Source: an uncultured Neglectibacter sp.
GTDB lineage: Bacteria > Bacillota > Clostridia > Oscillospirales > Acutalibacteraceae
Assembly (NCBI GenBank): GCA_946554335.1
Contig: CAMNSA010000003.1
Span: forward strand, 124,001-188,000
DNA: 64,000 nucleotides
Direction of reading: 5' to 3'
Every line of letters starts with the position of its first letter. Position 1 is the stretch's first letter. This document shows positions 50,959 through 59,959 of this stretch, piece by piece. A program made the translations under genes and the position numbers. The notes below the pieces were generated by a model, which saw only the letters and a list, made by a program, of their open reading frames with translations, had not been told where the DNA came from and made no database searches.

Positions 50959-51890
50959 CAGTCCTCCCCCTCCCAAAAAAGCTTTTTTACCTTCAGCTCT
51001 TCCCCAATAACCTCTCCCAGGCCCAGGAATCGTTTGTCCCCGTCGTACACTCTCATTCGCTCTCCCTGCGCCGGCGCTCGGGCAAAGCGCAGCCGTTTCA
51101 GGTCCAGCGCGCCGCCGTTTCGGAAACGCACCCCCTGCGGCCCGCTTACCGTAACAGAAGCTGCTTCTGAAAACAGGCTGTCCACCGGCCGCAGCACCTT
51201 ATGAAGCTCGTTTTTCTCTTTCAGGGCCCGAAGCTCTTCCAGGGGGACAGCCTCCTGCTGGGAAAATCCGCAGGCGAAGGTCCTGCGCAGTGCGGTCATC
51301 ACGCCCCGGGTACCCGCTTTTTCCGCAATATCTTCAATGAGCGTGCGGATATAGGTGCCCTTGGAGCAGCTCACTGCCATCGCGCCCTCCCGGGTCTCCT
51401 CCTGATAGGAGAGAAGGGAGAGAGCATAGATCGTTACCGGCCGGGGAGCACGCTCTATCTCGACGCCTTTCCTTGCCAGCTCATACAGCCGCTTTCCCCC
51501 TACAGAAACCGCGGAATACATGGGCGGGATTTGCATCATTTCCCCGGAAAAGCCTTTCATCGCCTGCTCTAACTCCTCCCGGGCGGGAAACACGGAATCC
51601 TCGCTCAGCAGCTTTCCCGTGCGGTCTCCGGTATCCCGCTGCTCCCCCAGGCGAAAGGAGGCGAGATATTCCTTTCGGGTGTCCGGCAGGAGGTCCGCCG
51701 CTTTCGCGGCCCTGCCCAACAGCAGCGGCAGCACGCCGGTGGCCATGGGGTCCAGCGTGCCGGTGTGTCCGATCCTTCTCTCTCCGGACAGCCCCCGCAT
51801 CACCGCCACCGCGTCAAAGGAGGTAAAGCCCTCCGGTTTATCCAGAATGATCACTCCGTTCACAGTGCTGGGCTTCCTCCTTTCCGGCAT
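50958..51890 (-). CDS. truB: tRNA pseudouridine-55 synthase
   Basis: 310 residues. TruB domain with LDKPEGFTSFDAV, catalytic aspartate in RRIGHTGTLDPMATGVLP (about residue 47), YSAVSVGGKRLYELAR and CSKGTYIRTL. A C-terminal PUA-like end is present. Modifies U55 in the T-loop of tRNAs. Follows the SagB-type gene by 12 bases and overlaps ribF by one. Confidence 0.96.
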   Translation of the reverse strand: MPERRKPSTVNGVIILDKPEGFTSFDAVAVMRGLSGERRIGHTGTLDPMATGVLPLLLGRAAKAADLLPDTRKEYLASFRLGEQRDTGDRTGKLLSEDSVFPAREELEQAMKGFSGEMMQIPPMYSAVSVGGKRLYELARKGVEIERAPRPVTIYALSLLSYQEETREGAMAVSCSKGTYIRTLIEDIAEKAGTRGVMTALRRTFACGFSQQEAVPLEELRALKEKNELHKVLRPVDSLFSEAASVTVSGPQGVRFRNGGALDLKRLRFARAPAQGERMRVYDGDKRFLGLGEVIGEELKVKKLFWEGED

Positions 51891-51902
51891 GGAAAGGAGG
51901 CT

Positions 51903-52733
51903 TTACAGCCCCTGCTCTTCCACAAACCGGTAAAAATCTTTCTCCTCTTTGCTGTCCTCCGGGCGGATAGTCCCCACAGTCTCGCAGTAGACAATGAACT
52001 CTTCCTCTCCGTCCAAAGAAAAGAGTTTGTCGCAAAGGGCGCCATCATAGGCGCCGATCCCGCAGGTGCCAAGACCCAGCGCGGCACAGGCCAGATACAG
52101 GTTCTCTCCCACATGGCCCATATCCGCCATGATCAGGCGGTGGGCATAGATCCCATAGCGCCACTCGTTGCGATAGGGCACCAGAGACCAGTAGAACACG
52201 GCATTTGACTTATCCGCCCAATGCTGGTCGGAAAGGCTCGTCCCCATGAGAGAGGCAAGCTCTTCCCGCTCCATGGAACGAAGCAGCTCCAGGCGATGGG
52301 TCATGGGCAGATAATGATAGGCCCCAGGCTCCAATCCTTCGATATCTTTCAGTAAAAGGTAGGTTTCAAAGGGATGGCGCGCGCCCCCGGCGGGGGCCGT
52401 CCGAATGGTGGCATAGGACTTTCCCCGGATCTCCTTGATGCCCTGGGTTGCCCACAGCAGGAAGGACAGCTCCAAAAGGCTCATGGGCTCCTGAGTATAG
52501 ACCCGGGAGCTCTTTCGCTTCAAAAGCAGCTCCCGCAGGTTATCCTTCAAGGGAAGCTTTTCAAAATCCAGCGGCAGGGGAATCGAGCGATTCGTCATGG
52601 GCGCCTTGGTCAAAGGCGGCTGGGGAAGCTTTTTTTCCTGATCGGTCTCATATCCTTCCGTATCTCTTTCGTCCTCCGGCTTTAAAAAATTCCTTCCTGT
52701 GCGGATCCGGCGTTCGATCTCTGTTTTATCCAT
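51903..52733 (-). CDS. SagB-type nitroreductase family dehydrogenase
   Basis: 276 residues. FMN-dependent nitroreductase fold of the SagB/ThcOx type: RKSSRVYTQEPMSLLELSFLLWATQGI, RTAPAGGARHPFETYLLL, and C-terminal GLGTCGIGAYDG. SagB enzymes oxidise azoline rings in ribosomal peptide synthesis, but many stand-alone members are unrelated to that; no precursor peptide, cyclodehydratase or exporter is near. It sits between nrnA and truB, 12 bases from each, inside an otherwise translation-centred operon. GGAGAGAG precedes ATG. Confidence 0.87.
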   Translation of the reverse strand: MDKTEIERRIRTGRNFLKPEDERDTEGYETDQEKKLPQPPLTKAPMTNRSIPLPLDFEKLPLKDNLRELLLKRKSSRVYTQEPMSLLELSFLLWATQGIKEIRGKSYATIRTAPAGGARHPFETYLLLKDIEGLEPGAYHYLPMTHRLELLRSMEREELASLMGTSLSDQHWADKSNAVFYWSLVPYRNEWRYGIYAHRLIMADMGHVGENLYLACAALGLGTCGIGAYDGALCDKLFSLDGEEEFIVYCETVGTIRPEDSKEEKDFYRFVEEQGL

Positions 52734-52745
52734 TTTTCTCTCTCC

Positions 52746-53735
52746 TTAAAGCGAATTTCCAGAGAAGCTGTTTTCCAGCTCCTTCAAATAGGCTCCACAG
52801 GCTTTTTCTAGCTTTTCTCCGGCCTCTTTCAGACTGATACCCCGGAAGGAACAGCCTGCCGCCCCCTGATGTCCCCCTCCTCCGAACCTGCTGCAAAGCT
52901 TCGCGGCGTCGGCGGGAAGATTGGTCCTGACAGAGGCCTTGATCTCTCCGTTTTCCTTTTCCTTCAGGGTGACGCCGATCACGACCCCCTCGATCTGTCT
53001 GGGAAGGGAGGCCACGCCCTCCAGCTCCCCTTCCTTTGCGCCGGTCTCCTCATAGACGGACCGGGGCAGAAACACTATGGCGCATTTCCCCTCGCTGGAA
53101 AACCGGATGCTGTCCATCACCCTGCGCTCCGCCTCCAGCTGCTGCTTGGACTTCAGCTCGAACATCCGCCGGTTGATCTCCCCGGCGTTGGCCCCCTTCT
53201 CGATCATGGCAGCCGCGATCCGATGGGTGCGGGGCGTCACATTCCGATAACGAAAGCAGCCGGTGTCTGTGGTAAGCCCGGTGTAGACGGCGTCCGCCAT
53301 GTCCCGGTCAAAGGACGCCTCCAGCTCTTGCAGCAGGAGGAAGATCAGCTCCGCGGTTGCGGCGCTTTCCGGCTCCACCCATTTTTTCTCCGCGAAATCC
53401 ACATGGGTGCCGTGATGGTCAATGGCAAGCTCGACCTTCTTTTCCCAGCTCTCTCTGAGCTTCCCCAGAAGAGACGGATCTGCCACATCCACCGACATCA
53501 CATGTTCGGGCTCCCATGACTCTTCGGAAAGCCCTTCCAGCAAGTAGCGGAATTTCTTCTCGCAGGGTTCTTCCAAAGCAAGCCTTGCCCGCTTGTTCAG
53601 TTTTCTGAGTCCGCGCACCAGGGCCGCCCCGGAGCCCAGGGTGTCCCCGTCCGGAGAGGCGTGGGTGAGCACCAGGATATGGTCCCACCCCAGCAGCAAA
53701 CGGGCGCTTTCCTCACAGGAAATCTCTTGTGTCAT
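52746..53735 (-). CDS. nrnA: DHH family phosphoesterase NrnA (oligoribonuclease / pAp phosphatase)
   Basis: 329 residues. DHH motifs THASPDGDTLGS, SVDVADPS and AIDHHGTH, and the C-terminal DHHA1 glycine-rich loop FGGGGHQGAAG. Degrades very short RNAs and dephosphorylates 3'-phosphoadenosine-5'-phosphate. The ATG overlaps the rbfA stop (ATGA). The rbfA-nrnA-truB order is usual in Firmicutes. Confidence 0.93.
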   Translation of the reverse strand: MTQEISCEESARLLLGWDHILVLTHASPDGDTLGSGAALVRGLRKLNKRARLALEEPCEKKFRYLLEGLSEESWEPEHVMSVDVADPSLLGKLRESWEKKVELAIDHHGTHVDFAEKKWVEPESAATAELIFLLLQELEASFDRDMADAVYTGLTTDTGCFRYRNVTPRTHRIAAAMIEKGANAGEINRRMFELKSKQQLEAERRVMDSIRFSSEGKCAIVFLPRSVYEETGAKEGELEGVASLPRQIEGVVIGVTLKEKENGEIKASVRTNLPADAAKLCSRFGGGGHQGAAGCSFRGISLKEAGEKLEKACGAYLKELENSFSGNSL

Positions 53736-54115
53736 TCTGTTTCTTCCTCTGCTTTCTCCTCTTCTGAGTCCTCTGTGTGAAGCTCTTTGAGCTTTTTAGA
53801 AATGGCCGCGCCGTATTCGATGGAATCCGTCGCCTTGAACAGCAGCTCCGGGACATGGCGCAGGGAAAGTCTTCTCCCCAGTTCTCTGCGGATATACCCC
53901 GCCGCGGATCTGAGCCCCTGCACCGCCCGTTTGGTAGCCTCCATTCCCTCCATGGTACTCACATATACTGTGCAGTAGGAAAGGTCGTTCGTGACCTCCA
54001 CCCGCACGATGCTCAAAAAACATTCCCTGACCCGGGGATCTTTGACCTCCCGCAGGATCGCTGTCAACTCCCGCTTAATATCTTCGGTGGTCCGGCCGAT
54101 CTTATATCCAGGCAT
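53732..54115 (-). CDS. rbfA: Ribosome-binding factor A
   Basis: 127 residues. KH-like RbfA fold: MPGYKIGRTTEDIKRELTAIL, VRVEVTNDLSYCTVYVS, and LRHVPELLFKATDSIEYG. A 30S maturation factor. A strong hairpin (54138-54176) and an unusual duplicated piece of infB lie between it and infB, so the distance (240 bases) is longer than typical. Confidence 0.96.
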   Translation of the reverse strand: MPGYKIGRTTEDIKRELTAILREVKDPRVRECFLSIVRVEVTNDLSYCTVYVSTMEGMEATKRAVQGLRSAAGYIRRELGRRLSLRHVPELLFKATDSIEYGAAISKKLKELHTEDSEEEKAEEETE

Positions 54116-54137
54116 ACCTGTCCTCCTTTTCTCCTTT

Positions 54138-54176
54138 TAAACAGGCAGCCGCAGCTTTCGCGCGGCTGCCCGTTTA
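54138..54176 (-). other. Hairpin upstream of rbfA
   Basis: AAACGGGCAGCCGC pairs with GCGGCTGCCTGTTT (one G-T), loop GCGAAAGCT region; then AAAAGGAGAAAAGGAGG, the rbfA binding site. No proper T-run, so it may slow or protect transcripts rather than terminate. Confidence 0.55.
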
Positions 54177-54259
54177 AAAGGGAGCTGTGATCCGTCCCGA
54201 TTTCCGCCTTCAGGCTTTGGAAAGGCGGCTCTCTCCGCCGGCCATCCCCAAAACTTCCG

Positions 54260-54299
54260 GATCAGTCCTGATATTCCTCCATCTCGTAAGCCTCCAGAA
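54260..54299. repeat. Exact 40-base copy of the infB 3' end (orphan copy)
   Basis: All 40 bases equal 54354-54393, which encode the last codons of infB and its stop. The copy lies 94 bases further downstream of infB. It is followed by AGGGAGATATTC, the inverted complement of GAATATCTCCCT that follows the in-gene copy. Confidence 0.95.
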
Positions 54300-54355
54300 G
54301 TATCTCAGGGAGATATTCTTCCTTACTGCCTTTTCACCGGAATGCACGGAAGAGA

Positions 54356-56728
54356 TCAGTCCTGATATTCCTCCATCTCGTAAGCCTCCAGAATATCTCC
54401 CTGCTTGATATCGGAATACTTTTCCAGGGTGATACCGCAGTCATAGCCCTCGGCCACTTCCCGGACATCGTCCTTAAAGCGGCGCAGGGAGGCGATCTTG
54501 TCGTCCGCTACAATAATGCCGTCCCGCACCAGACGGACCTGGGCGCTGCGGGTGATCTTTCCGCTGGTCACATGACCGCCGATGACCATGCCCACATTGG
54601 TGATCTTGTAGGTTTCTCTGCATTCTGCCTTCCCAAGGAACACTTCCCGATACTTGGGGGCCAGCATACCCTTCATGGCGGACTCGATCTCCTCGATGCA
54701 GTCGTAGATGATACGGTACATCCGCATATCCACTCCGTCCCGCTTGGCATTTTCCTCCGCCACAGGATCAGGCCGCACATTGAAGCCCACGATAATGGCG
54801 TTGGATGCATTGGCTAACATGACATCGCTTTCGCTGATGGCGCCTACCGCCCCGTGAATGATGTTGACCCGCACCTCGTCGTTGGAAAGCTTCTCCAGGG
54901 ATTGGCGCACTGCCTCTACAGAGCCCTGCACATCTGCCTTGACGATGATCTTCAGCTCTTTCATCTCCCCTTCCTTCATCTGGTCGAAGAGGTTGTCGAG
55001 GGTGACCTTTGTCTGAGAGTTGAACACCTGCTCCTTCTGCTCGGTGATCCGCTGTTCCACCAATTCTCTTGCAAGCCGTTCATCGGAAACGGCGTTGAAG
55101 ATATCTCCGCCTACCGGCACATCGTTAAGGCCCGTGATCTCCACCGGAACAGAGGGCCCGGCCTCCTGGACCTTGCGGCCCTTGTCGTCCATCATGGAGC
55201 GCACGCGGCCTACCGTGGTGCCCGCCACGATCACATCTCCGATGCGCAGGGTTCCGTTCTGTACCAGCACGGTGGCAATGGGGCCCATTCCCTTGTCCAG
55301 CCTCGCCTCAATGACGGTGCCCTTGGCGGCGCGGTCCGGATTCGCCTTCAGTTCCAGCATGTCGGCAGTCAGGATGATCATCTCCAGCAGATCGTCCAAG
55401 CCCCGACCTGTCAAAGCGGATACCGGGATGCAGGGAGTATCTCCGCCCCACTCCTCAGGCACCAGCTCGTATTCCGTCAGCTGCTCCTTGACCCGCTCCG
55501 GGTTGGCAGCCGGCTTATCCATTTTATTGATGGCCACGATGATAGAGACCCCCGCCGCTTTGGCGTGGTTGATGGCCTCTATGGTCTGGGGCATGATCCC
55601 GTCGTCCGCGGCCACCACCAGGACGGCAATATCCGTCACCTGGGCGCCTCTGGCGCGCATGGTGGTAAAGGCGGCGTGTCCGGGGGTGTCCAGGAAGGTG
55701 ACATCCCTGTCTCCCACCTTGACCCGGGAGGCGCCGATGTGCTGGGTGATGCCTCCGGCCTCACCCTCGGTCACATTGGAATGACGGATGGCGTCCAGCA
55801 CGGAGGTCTTTCCGTGGTCTACATGGCCCATGACCACCACAACAGGAGCCCGGGGCTGAAGGTTTTCGGCCTCGTCCTCGCTGTCGTCGATGATCTGCTC
55901 TTCGATGGTGACAACCACTTCTTTCTCCACTCTGGCGTGGAACTCATCCGCCACCAGTACGGCGGTGTCAAAATCGATGGTATCGTTGATGGTGGCGAAT
56001 ACGCCCAAAGCCATCAGCTTTTTGATGACCTCCGGGGCGGACACCTTCAGTCGGAGGGCGAATTCGCCCACGGTGATCTCGTCCGGCACCTCGATGGTGA
56101 TGTGCTTCGCCTTGCGCTCCTGGGCAATGCGGTTGAGTCTCTCCGCTTCGGTCTCCCGCTTGCCTCTGCGCTGATTATTTCTGCGCTGACTGTTCCGGTT
56201 GGTGAACTTCTGCTTGGTGACCACATTGTCCGTTCTCACCTTCTGGTCCGCCAGACGGTCGTATTTTTCATTGTAGCGGTCAATATTCACATTGGAGGAA
56301 CGGGTGTCGATCACTCTGCGCACCGGCTCGTGCACCTGCGTTACGGCAGCCGGCTTTTCCTCCGGCTGGAGCTTTGCTTCCCGCACAGGCTGCTTCTCCT
56401 TCTGCGGAGCATCCGCTTTTTTCCCCTTTTCCTGAGGTTTTTCCGGGGCGGCTTCCCGAGGCTTTTCCGCCGCAGGCTGCTTTTCTTCCTTCACGGCCGG
56501 CTCCGGCTCCTTTTCGGTCGCTTCCTCCCGCTGGGCAAAATATTCGTCCAGGCTTTCCAGATTGCGCTGCTGGGTAAAGGTTTCAAATACCAGATCCAGC
56601 TCGTTCTCCTCCAAGACCGTCATGTATTTTTTGGGCTCCGGAAAATAGGCCGCCAAAATGTCAATGACCTCTTTATTGGAGATATCCAGATCCTTCGCCA
56701 CTTCACGAACCCGATATTTTATCATCAT
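54356..56728 (-). CDS. infB: Translation initiation factor IF-2
   Basis: 790 residues. Two IF2N domains (about 1-55 and 210-265) flank a Lys/Glu/Pro-rich linker; the GTPase domain has GHVDHGKTS near 300, DTPGHAAF and NKMDKPA; domains II-IV follow, ending with [10 protein letters not shown]. Brings initiator tRNA to the ribosome. The start ATG 56728 overlaps the YlxQ stop (ATGA) with GGAGG ten bases upstream. Its 3' end is duplicated downstream. Confidence 0.97.
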   Translation of the reverse strand: MMIKYRVREVAKDLDISNKEVIDILAAYFPEPKKYMTVLEENELDLVFETFTQQRNLESLDEYFAQREEATEKEPEPAVKEEKQPAAEKPREAAPEKPQEKGKKADAPQKEKQPVREAKLQPEEKPAAVTQVHEPVRRVIDTRSSNVNIDRYNEKYDRLADQKVRTDNVVTKQKFTNRNSQRRNNQRRGKRETEAERLNRIAQERKAKHITIEVPDEITVGEFALRLKVSAPEVIKKLMALGVFATINDTIDFDTAVLVADEFHARVEKEVVVTIEEQIIDDSEDEAENLQPRAPVVVVMGHVDHGKTSVLDAIRHSNVTEGEAGGITQHIGASRVKVGDRDVTFLDTPGHAAFTTMRARGAQVTDIAVLVVAADDGIMPQTIEAINHAKAAGVSIIVAINKMDKPAANPERVKEQLTEYELVPEEWGGDTPCIPVSALTGRGLDDLLEMIILTADMLELKANPDRAAKGTVIEARLDKGMGPIATVLVQNGTLRIGDVIVAGTTVGRVRSMMDDKGRKVQEAGPSVPVEITGLNDVPVGGDIFNAVSDERLARELVEQRITEQKEQVFNSQTKVTLDNLFDQMKEGEMKELKIIVKADVQGSVEAVRQSLEKLSNDEVRVNIIHGAVGAISESDVMLANASNAIIVGFNVRPDPVAEENAKRDGVDMRMYRIIYDCIEEIESAMKGMLAPKYREVFLGKAECRETYKITNVGMVIGGHVTSGKITRSAQVRLVRDGIIVADDKIASLRRFKDDVREVAEGYDCGITLEKYSDIKQGDILEAYEMEEYQD

Positions 56729-57066
56729 AAAGTACATTCCTCCTTCTCGCATTTGCCGCCTTGAAGCTGTGAAAGCAGCGCGGCAGCGAACCCCTCATCC
56801 GTCACGGCCAGCACGCCCGCCTTGACCGAGCAGGCATGGCCCACCGTGCTTCTGTCCTCGGGTAACCGCAACACGGGGATCCCCCCGCGCGCGCCCTCGA
56901 AGCTGATGTTCCGGTAGGTTTTCTCGGAAATATCCCGGGCGCACAGCAAAAGCGCCGCTTTGCGCTCCCGGGTGCAAAGCACCACCGCGTCAAACCCCCA
57001 TTGCAGCTTTCCCGCCCTGCGGGCAAGCCCTAACAGGGAAAGCGTTTTACTGTCCATCTGAGGCAA
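56725..57066 (-). CDS. ylxQ: L7Ae-family RNA-binding protein YlxQ
   Basis: 113 residues. L7Ae/L30e/S12e/Gadd45 fold: [37 protein letters not shown] and [24 protein letters not shown]. Likely a kink-turn RNA-binding protein; role unproven. Start is TTG at 57066 with GGAGG six bases upstream, or ATG at 57057 inside the ylxR end; both overlap ylxR. Confidence 0.9.
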   Translation of the reverse strand: MPQMDSKTLSLLGLARRAGKLQWGFDAVVLCTRERKAALLLCARDISEKTYRNISFEGARGGIPVLRLPEDRSTVGHACSVKAGVLAVTDEGFAAALLSQLQGGKCEKEECTL

Positions 57067-57337
57067 TCTCTCCCTCCATTTGCTCGTAGACCTCGTCCGG
57101 GATCCGGCAGGAAAAAACCTTTTCCAGCCTTCTGGACTTCCGGGCTGCCTTGAGGCAATCCAGGCTCCTGCACAGATAGGCGCCCCGCCCCGGTTTCTTC
57201 CCGGTGAGATCCAGGGAAATCTGGGGCGCGTCTCCCTCTTCCTTCTGGGGGGCCTTCACCACCCGCACCAGTTCCTTCTTCGGCTTCATTTCTCCGCATC
57301 CGGTACACATGCGCATGGGTGTTTTTTTCTGGCGCAT
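57047..57337 (-). CDS. ylxR: YlxR family protein (RnpM)
   Basis: 96 residues. The YlxR hallmark is complete: PMRMCTGCGEMKPKKELVRVV, followed by GRGAYLCRSLDCLKAA. Homologues bind RNase P RNA and have been called RnpM. ATG 57337 has GGAGG eight bases upstream; a GTG three codons earlier is less likely. Part of the nusA-infB operon. Confidence 0.94.
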   Translation of the reverse strand: MRQKKTPMRMCTGCGEMKPKKELVRVVKAPQKEEGDAPQISLDLTGKKPGRGAYLCRSLDCLKAARKSRRLEKVFSCRIPDEVYEQMEGEIASDGQ

Positions 57338-57376
57338 TTTCCTCACCTCCGGTTTCGCTTACACAGGGCAACGGCC

Positions 57377-58459
57377 TTACTCCTCTTCCCCGTAAAAGCC
57401 GCTTTCCGGCTTGATGTCGATCTTCCAGCCGGTCAGCTTCGCGGCCAGACGGGCGTTCTGCCCCTTGTTGCCGATGGCGAGAGAAAGCTGATGGTCCGGA
57501 ACCGTCACCTTGCAGGATCTGGATCCGTCTTCAGAAAGCTCTACAGACACCACATTGGCGGGAGAAAGGGCCGCCGCGATAAAGGCCTTGGGGTCATCGC
57601 TGTACTCCACGATGTCGATCTTCTCCCCGCCCAGCTCGTCTACAATCTCCGAAACGCGGGCGCCTCTCGAGCCGATGCAGGCGCCCACAGCGTCTACATC
57701 CGGATTGTGGCTGAGCACTGCCAGCTTTGTGCGGGAGCCCGCTTCCCGGGACACCGCCTTGATCTCCACCGTGCCGTCGTATATTTCCGGGACCTCCGTC
57801 TCAAAGATCCGCTTGATAAGATCCGGGTGAGTCCGGGAGATAATGGCCTTAGGCCCCTTTTCCGTCTCCCGTACATCCACCACATACACCTTGATATAAT
57901 CTCCTTCGGTGACGCTTTCTCCGCCGATCTGCTCACTTTTCGGAAGCACAGCCTCCGCCTTGCCGATCTTCAGAGAAATCGATCCGGTTTTCGGGTCGAT
58001 ACGCTCCACCAGGCCGCTGACCAGCTCCTGATGCTTGCTTTGGAACTCCTGCATCATCTGGCCCCGCTCGCTGTCCCGGATACCCTGACGAATGATGTTC
58101 CGGGCTGTCTGGGCCGCCACGCGGCCGAACTGGCGGGTATCCAGCTTGATCCTGACAAAGCCGCCCTCCTCCGCCATGGGATCCAGCTCCCTGGCCTTTT
58201 CCAGAAGGATCTCCCGGTCCGGGAACTCCACCTGAGACTTAACCTCTTTCTTCAGGTACACATCAAATTTTCCGGCGGCCGCGTCGATCTCCATATCCAC
58301 ATCTTCGTTCCCGTAATTGTTCTTGCAGGCGGTGGAAATCGCTTTCTTGATCTTATCCAGCATGAACTCTACCGGAATACCCTTTTCCTTTTGAAGGAGC
58401 TCCAGAGCGATAAACAGTTCCTCATTCCCCTGCTGCTGTACTTCCTTTTTTCTGGCCAT
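57377..58459 (-). CDS. nusA: Transcription termination/antitermination protein NusA
   Basis: 360 residues. N-terminal RNA polymerase-binding domain with MARKKEVQQQGNEELFIALELL, an S1 domain (about 135-200), and two KH domains with NPDVDAVGACIGSRGARV and SLAIGNKGQNARLAAKLTGWKIDI. Lacks the acidic repeats of proteobacterial NusA, as usual in Firmicutes. 49 bases downstream of rimP. Confidence 0.97.
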   Translation of the reverse strand: MARKKEVQQQGNEELFIALELLQKEKGIPVEFMLDKIKKAISTACKNNYGNEDVDMEIDAAAGKFDVYLKKEVKSQVEFPDREILLEKARELDPMAEEGGFVRIKLDTRQFGRVAAQTARNIIRQGIRDSERGQMMQEFQSKHQELVSGLVERIDPKTGSISLKIGKAEAVLPKSEQIGGESVTEGDYIKVYVVDVRETEKGPKAIISRTHPDLIKRIFETEVPEIYDGTVEIKAVSREAGSRTKLAVLSHNPDVDAVGACIGSRGARVSEIVDELGGEKIDIVEYSDDPKAFIAAALSPANVVSVELSEDGSRSCKVTVPDHQLSLAIGNKGQNARLAAKLTGWKIDIKPESGFYGEEE

Positions 58460-58508
58460 TTTCCGATTCTCTCCTTTCCTTTTCCAAAAGAAGCGCCGGT
58501 AAAGCGTC

Positions 58509-59006
58509 TTACTCCTCCGAAAAATCTTCCTCGATAACCTCTACCGAAGAACACTCTTTTTTCTGAAATACACAGGTCGTGTTCCCATCCAACCGCAATT
58601 CAAACTCTCCGTTTTCCTCCGCCCGTTCCAGATTTCCGGAAAGCACCCGCTCTCCGCTTTCCAGGGGCCTGATGAGCTTTACCTTCACCGGCGCTCCTAA
58701 AAAGGCCTGAAAATGTTGGGGCTTTGTAAGCTTTCTGTTGAGGCCCGGGGAGGAGACCTCCAAAAGGTATTCCTGAGGGATGGGATCCTCCCGGTCCAGC
58801 ACTGGATTGATCTGATGGGTCATATCCACGCAGTCGTCGATCCCCACGCCGCCCTCTTTGTCAATGAAGATCCTTAAATACCAGTCCGCGCCCTCTTTCA
58901 CAAACTGGACATCCCAAAGAATGAGGCCCAGCTCCTTTGCCAGAGGCTCAGCCATCTCCCAAACTCTTTGGGCCACATTTCCCTTCTTTTTCTCCGGTAT
59001 GCTCAA
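58509..59006 (-). CDS. rimP: Ribosome maturation factor RimP
   Basis: 165 residues. RimP fold with LAKELGLILWDVQFVKEG, YLRIFIDKEGGVGIDDC, and EVSSPGLNRKLTKPQHF. Needed for 30S assembly. Start is TTG at 59006, the only start with a proper ribosome binding site (GGAGG seven bases upstream). First gene of the long operon. Confidence 0.93.
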   Translation of the reverse strand: MSIPEKKKGNVAQRVWEMAEPLAKELGLILWDVQFVKEGADWYLRIFIDKEGGVGIDDCVDMTHQINPVLDREDPIPQEYLLEVSSPGLNRKLTKPQHFQAFLGAPVKVKLIRPLESGERVLSGNLERAEENGEFELRLDGNTTCVFQKKECSSVEVIEEDFSEE

Positions 59007-59084
59007 CCGCGTTCCTCCTCTGTCAAGAATCTGCCGGGCCCTTCCCCTCAAGGGAGTTTTTTCCAACCTCCCTCAAAGCAAACA

Positions 59085-59108
59085 AAAGAGCGGGTCACCC
59101 CACTCTTT
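59085..59108 (-). other. Hairpin in the rimP operon leader
   Basis: On the minus strand AAAGAG-TGGG and CCCG-CTCTTT form a stem around a short GTGA-type loop, followed by TTGTTTGC. It could be an attenuator of the operon; the T-run is poor. Confidence 0.35.
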
Positions 59109-59131
59109 CATCATCCACTATTACCTTGGAT

Positions 59132-59160
59132 ATTATAGCACCCAAAAACAGAAAAAGCAA
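59132..59160 (-). promoter_or_regulatory. Promoter of the rimP-to-ribF operon
   Basis: On the minus strand: TTGCTT (59160-59155), 17-base spacer, consensus TATAAT (59137-59132). The leader would be about 120 bases. Confidence 0.7.
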
Positions 59161-59269
59161 GCTGTTTCCTGAAGAAAAAGAGGCTTTTTCTCCCGCCTGA
59201 CGCTCTTTTCTTCAAAAAGCGGCTCTCCCCGGGAGGGGTTTTCTCCGTTTCTCCTGTTTTCGTCGGTTT

Positions 59270-59809
59270 TCAGCCCTCCAGCTGCCTTGACAGGAACATG
59301 GCTGCTGCCCTGGCGCTTTCCGCGTGCTCCGCGGACAATTTGGCAGAGCTGTTCTCCCCCTTAATCAGCATGACGGCGCCCATCACGTCCCCCACGGAGA
59401 TCACCGGGAACACGGCCACTGCCGCGCAGGCCATTCCGGCGCTTAGCAGTACGGTATTGTCCCCCTGGGAAAGAAAGGGCTTTTTGCCCTCGATCACCTC
59501 ATCCAGCTGAGGGGAAATGGGTTTGTGCAGAAGCTCTTTTTTTACCGGCCCCGCAATGGCGATGATCTGTTCGGTGTCGCACACGGCGGCCGCGTGCCCC
59601 GTAAGGCTCACTAAAGATTCCGCGTAGGCCGCCGCCAGAGACGGCATTTCCCCAACCGGCGAGTATTTTTTCAGGATTACTTCCCCTGACACATCGGTGA
59701 AAATTTCCATGGGCATTCCCTCCCGGATCTTCAGCGTCCGCCGAATTTCCTTGGGGATCACCACCCTCCCCAAATCGTCGATCCTTCTCACAATTCCTGT
59801 AGCTTTCAT
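59270..59809 (-). CDS. spoVT: Stage V sporulation protein T
   Basis: 179 residues. N-terminal AbrB/SpoVT swapped-hairpin DNA-binding domain (MKATGIVRRIDDLGRVVIPKEIRRTL, about 1-50) and a C-terminal GAF-like domain. Controls forespore genes under sigma-G in Bacillus. ATG 59809 has CGGAGGAG upstream; the longer frame is not needed. It confirms an endospore former. Lies directly upstream of the rimP operon, separately transcribed. Confidence 0.93.
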   Translation of the reverse strand: MKATGIVRRIDDLGRVVIPKEIRRTLKIREGMPMEIFTDVSGEVILKKYSPVGEMPSLAAAYAESLVSLTGHAAAVCDTEQIIAIAGPVKKELLHKPISPQLDEVIEGKKPFLSQGDNTVLLSAGMACAAVAVFPVISVGDVMGAVMLIKGENSSAKLSAEHAESARAAAMFLSRQLEG

Positions 59810-59891
59810 AAAGAGACTCCTCCGTTTATAAATCTGAGAGTTTTTACCGCGTCTTTTCTCGCGCAACTCTAGTATTTGTAAACGCTGGATT

Positions 59892-59926
59892 ATTATACCT
59901 TGGAGAGTTTAACTTCAAAGTTTGAA
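59892..59926 (-). promoter_or_regulatory. Possible spoVT promoter and small palindrome
   Basis: On the minus strand TTGAAG (59918-59913) and TATAAT (59897-59892) are 15 bases apart, short for sigma-A. TTCAAA-G-TTTGAA (59914-59926) is a perfect inverted repeat at the -35 side and may be an operator. No clear sigma-G element was recognised. Confidence 0.35.
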
Positions 59927-59959
59927 ACCGAGAGGATCTTTCTTTTTCTGCCGGTCCGG

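Noticed and set aside
51903..52733. Ribosomal peptide (azoline) biosynthesis cluster
   Set aside because: Only a SagB-like gene is present; no precursor, cyclodehydratase, protease or exporter nearby.
54854..56764. 636-codon plus-strand ORF opposite infB
   Set aside because: Mirror of the infB codon pattern; no binding site, His- and Leu-rich low-quality sequence, and infB is certain.
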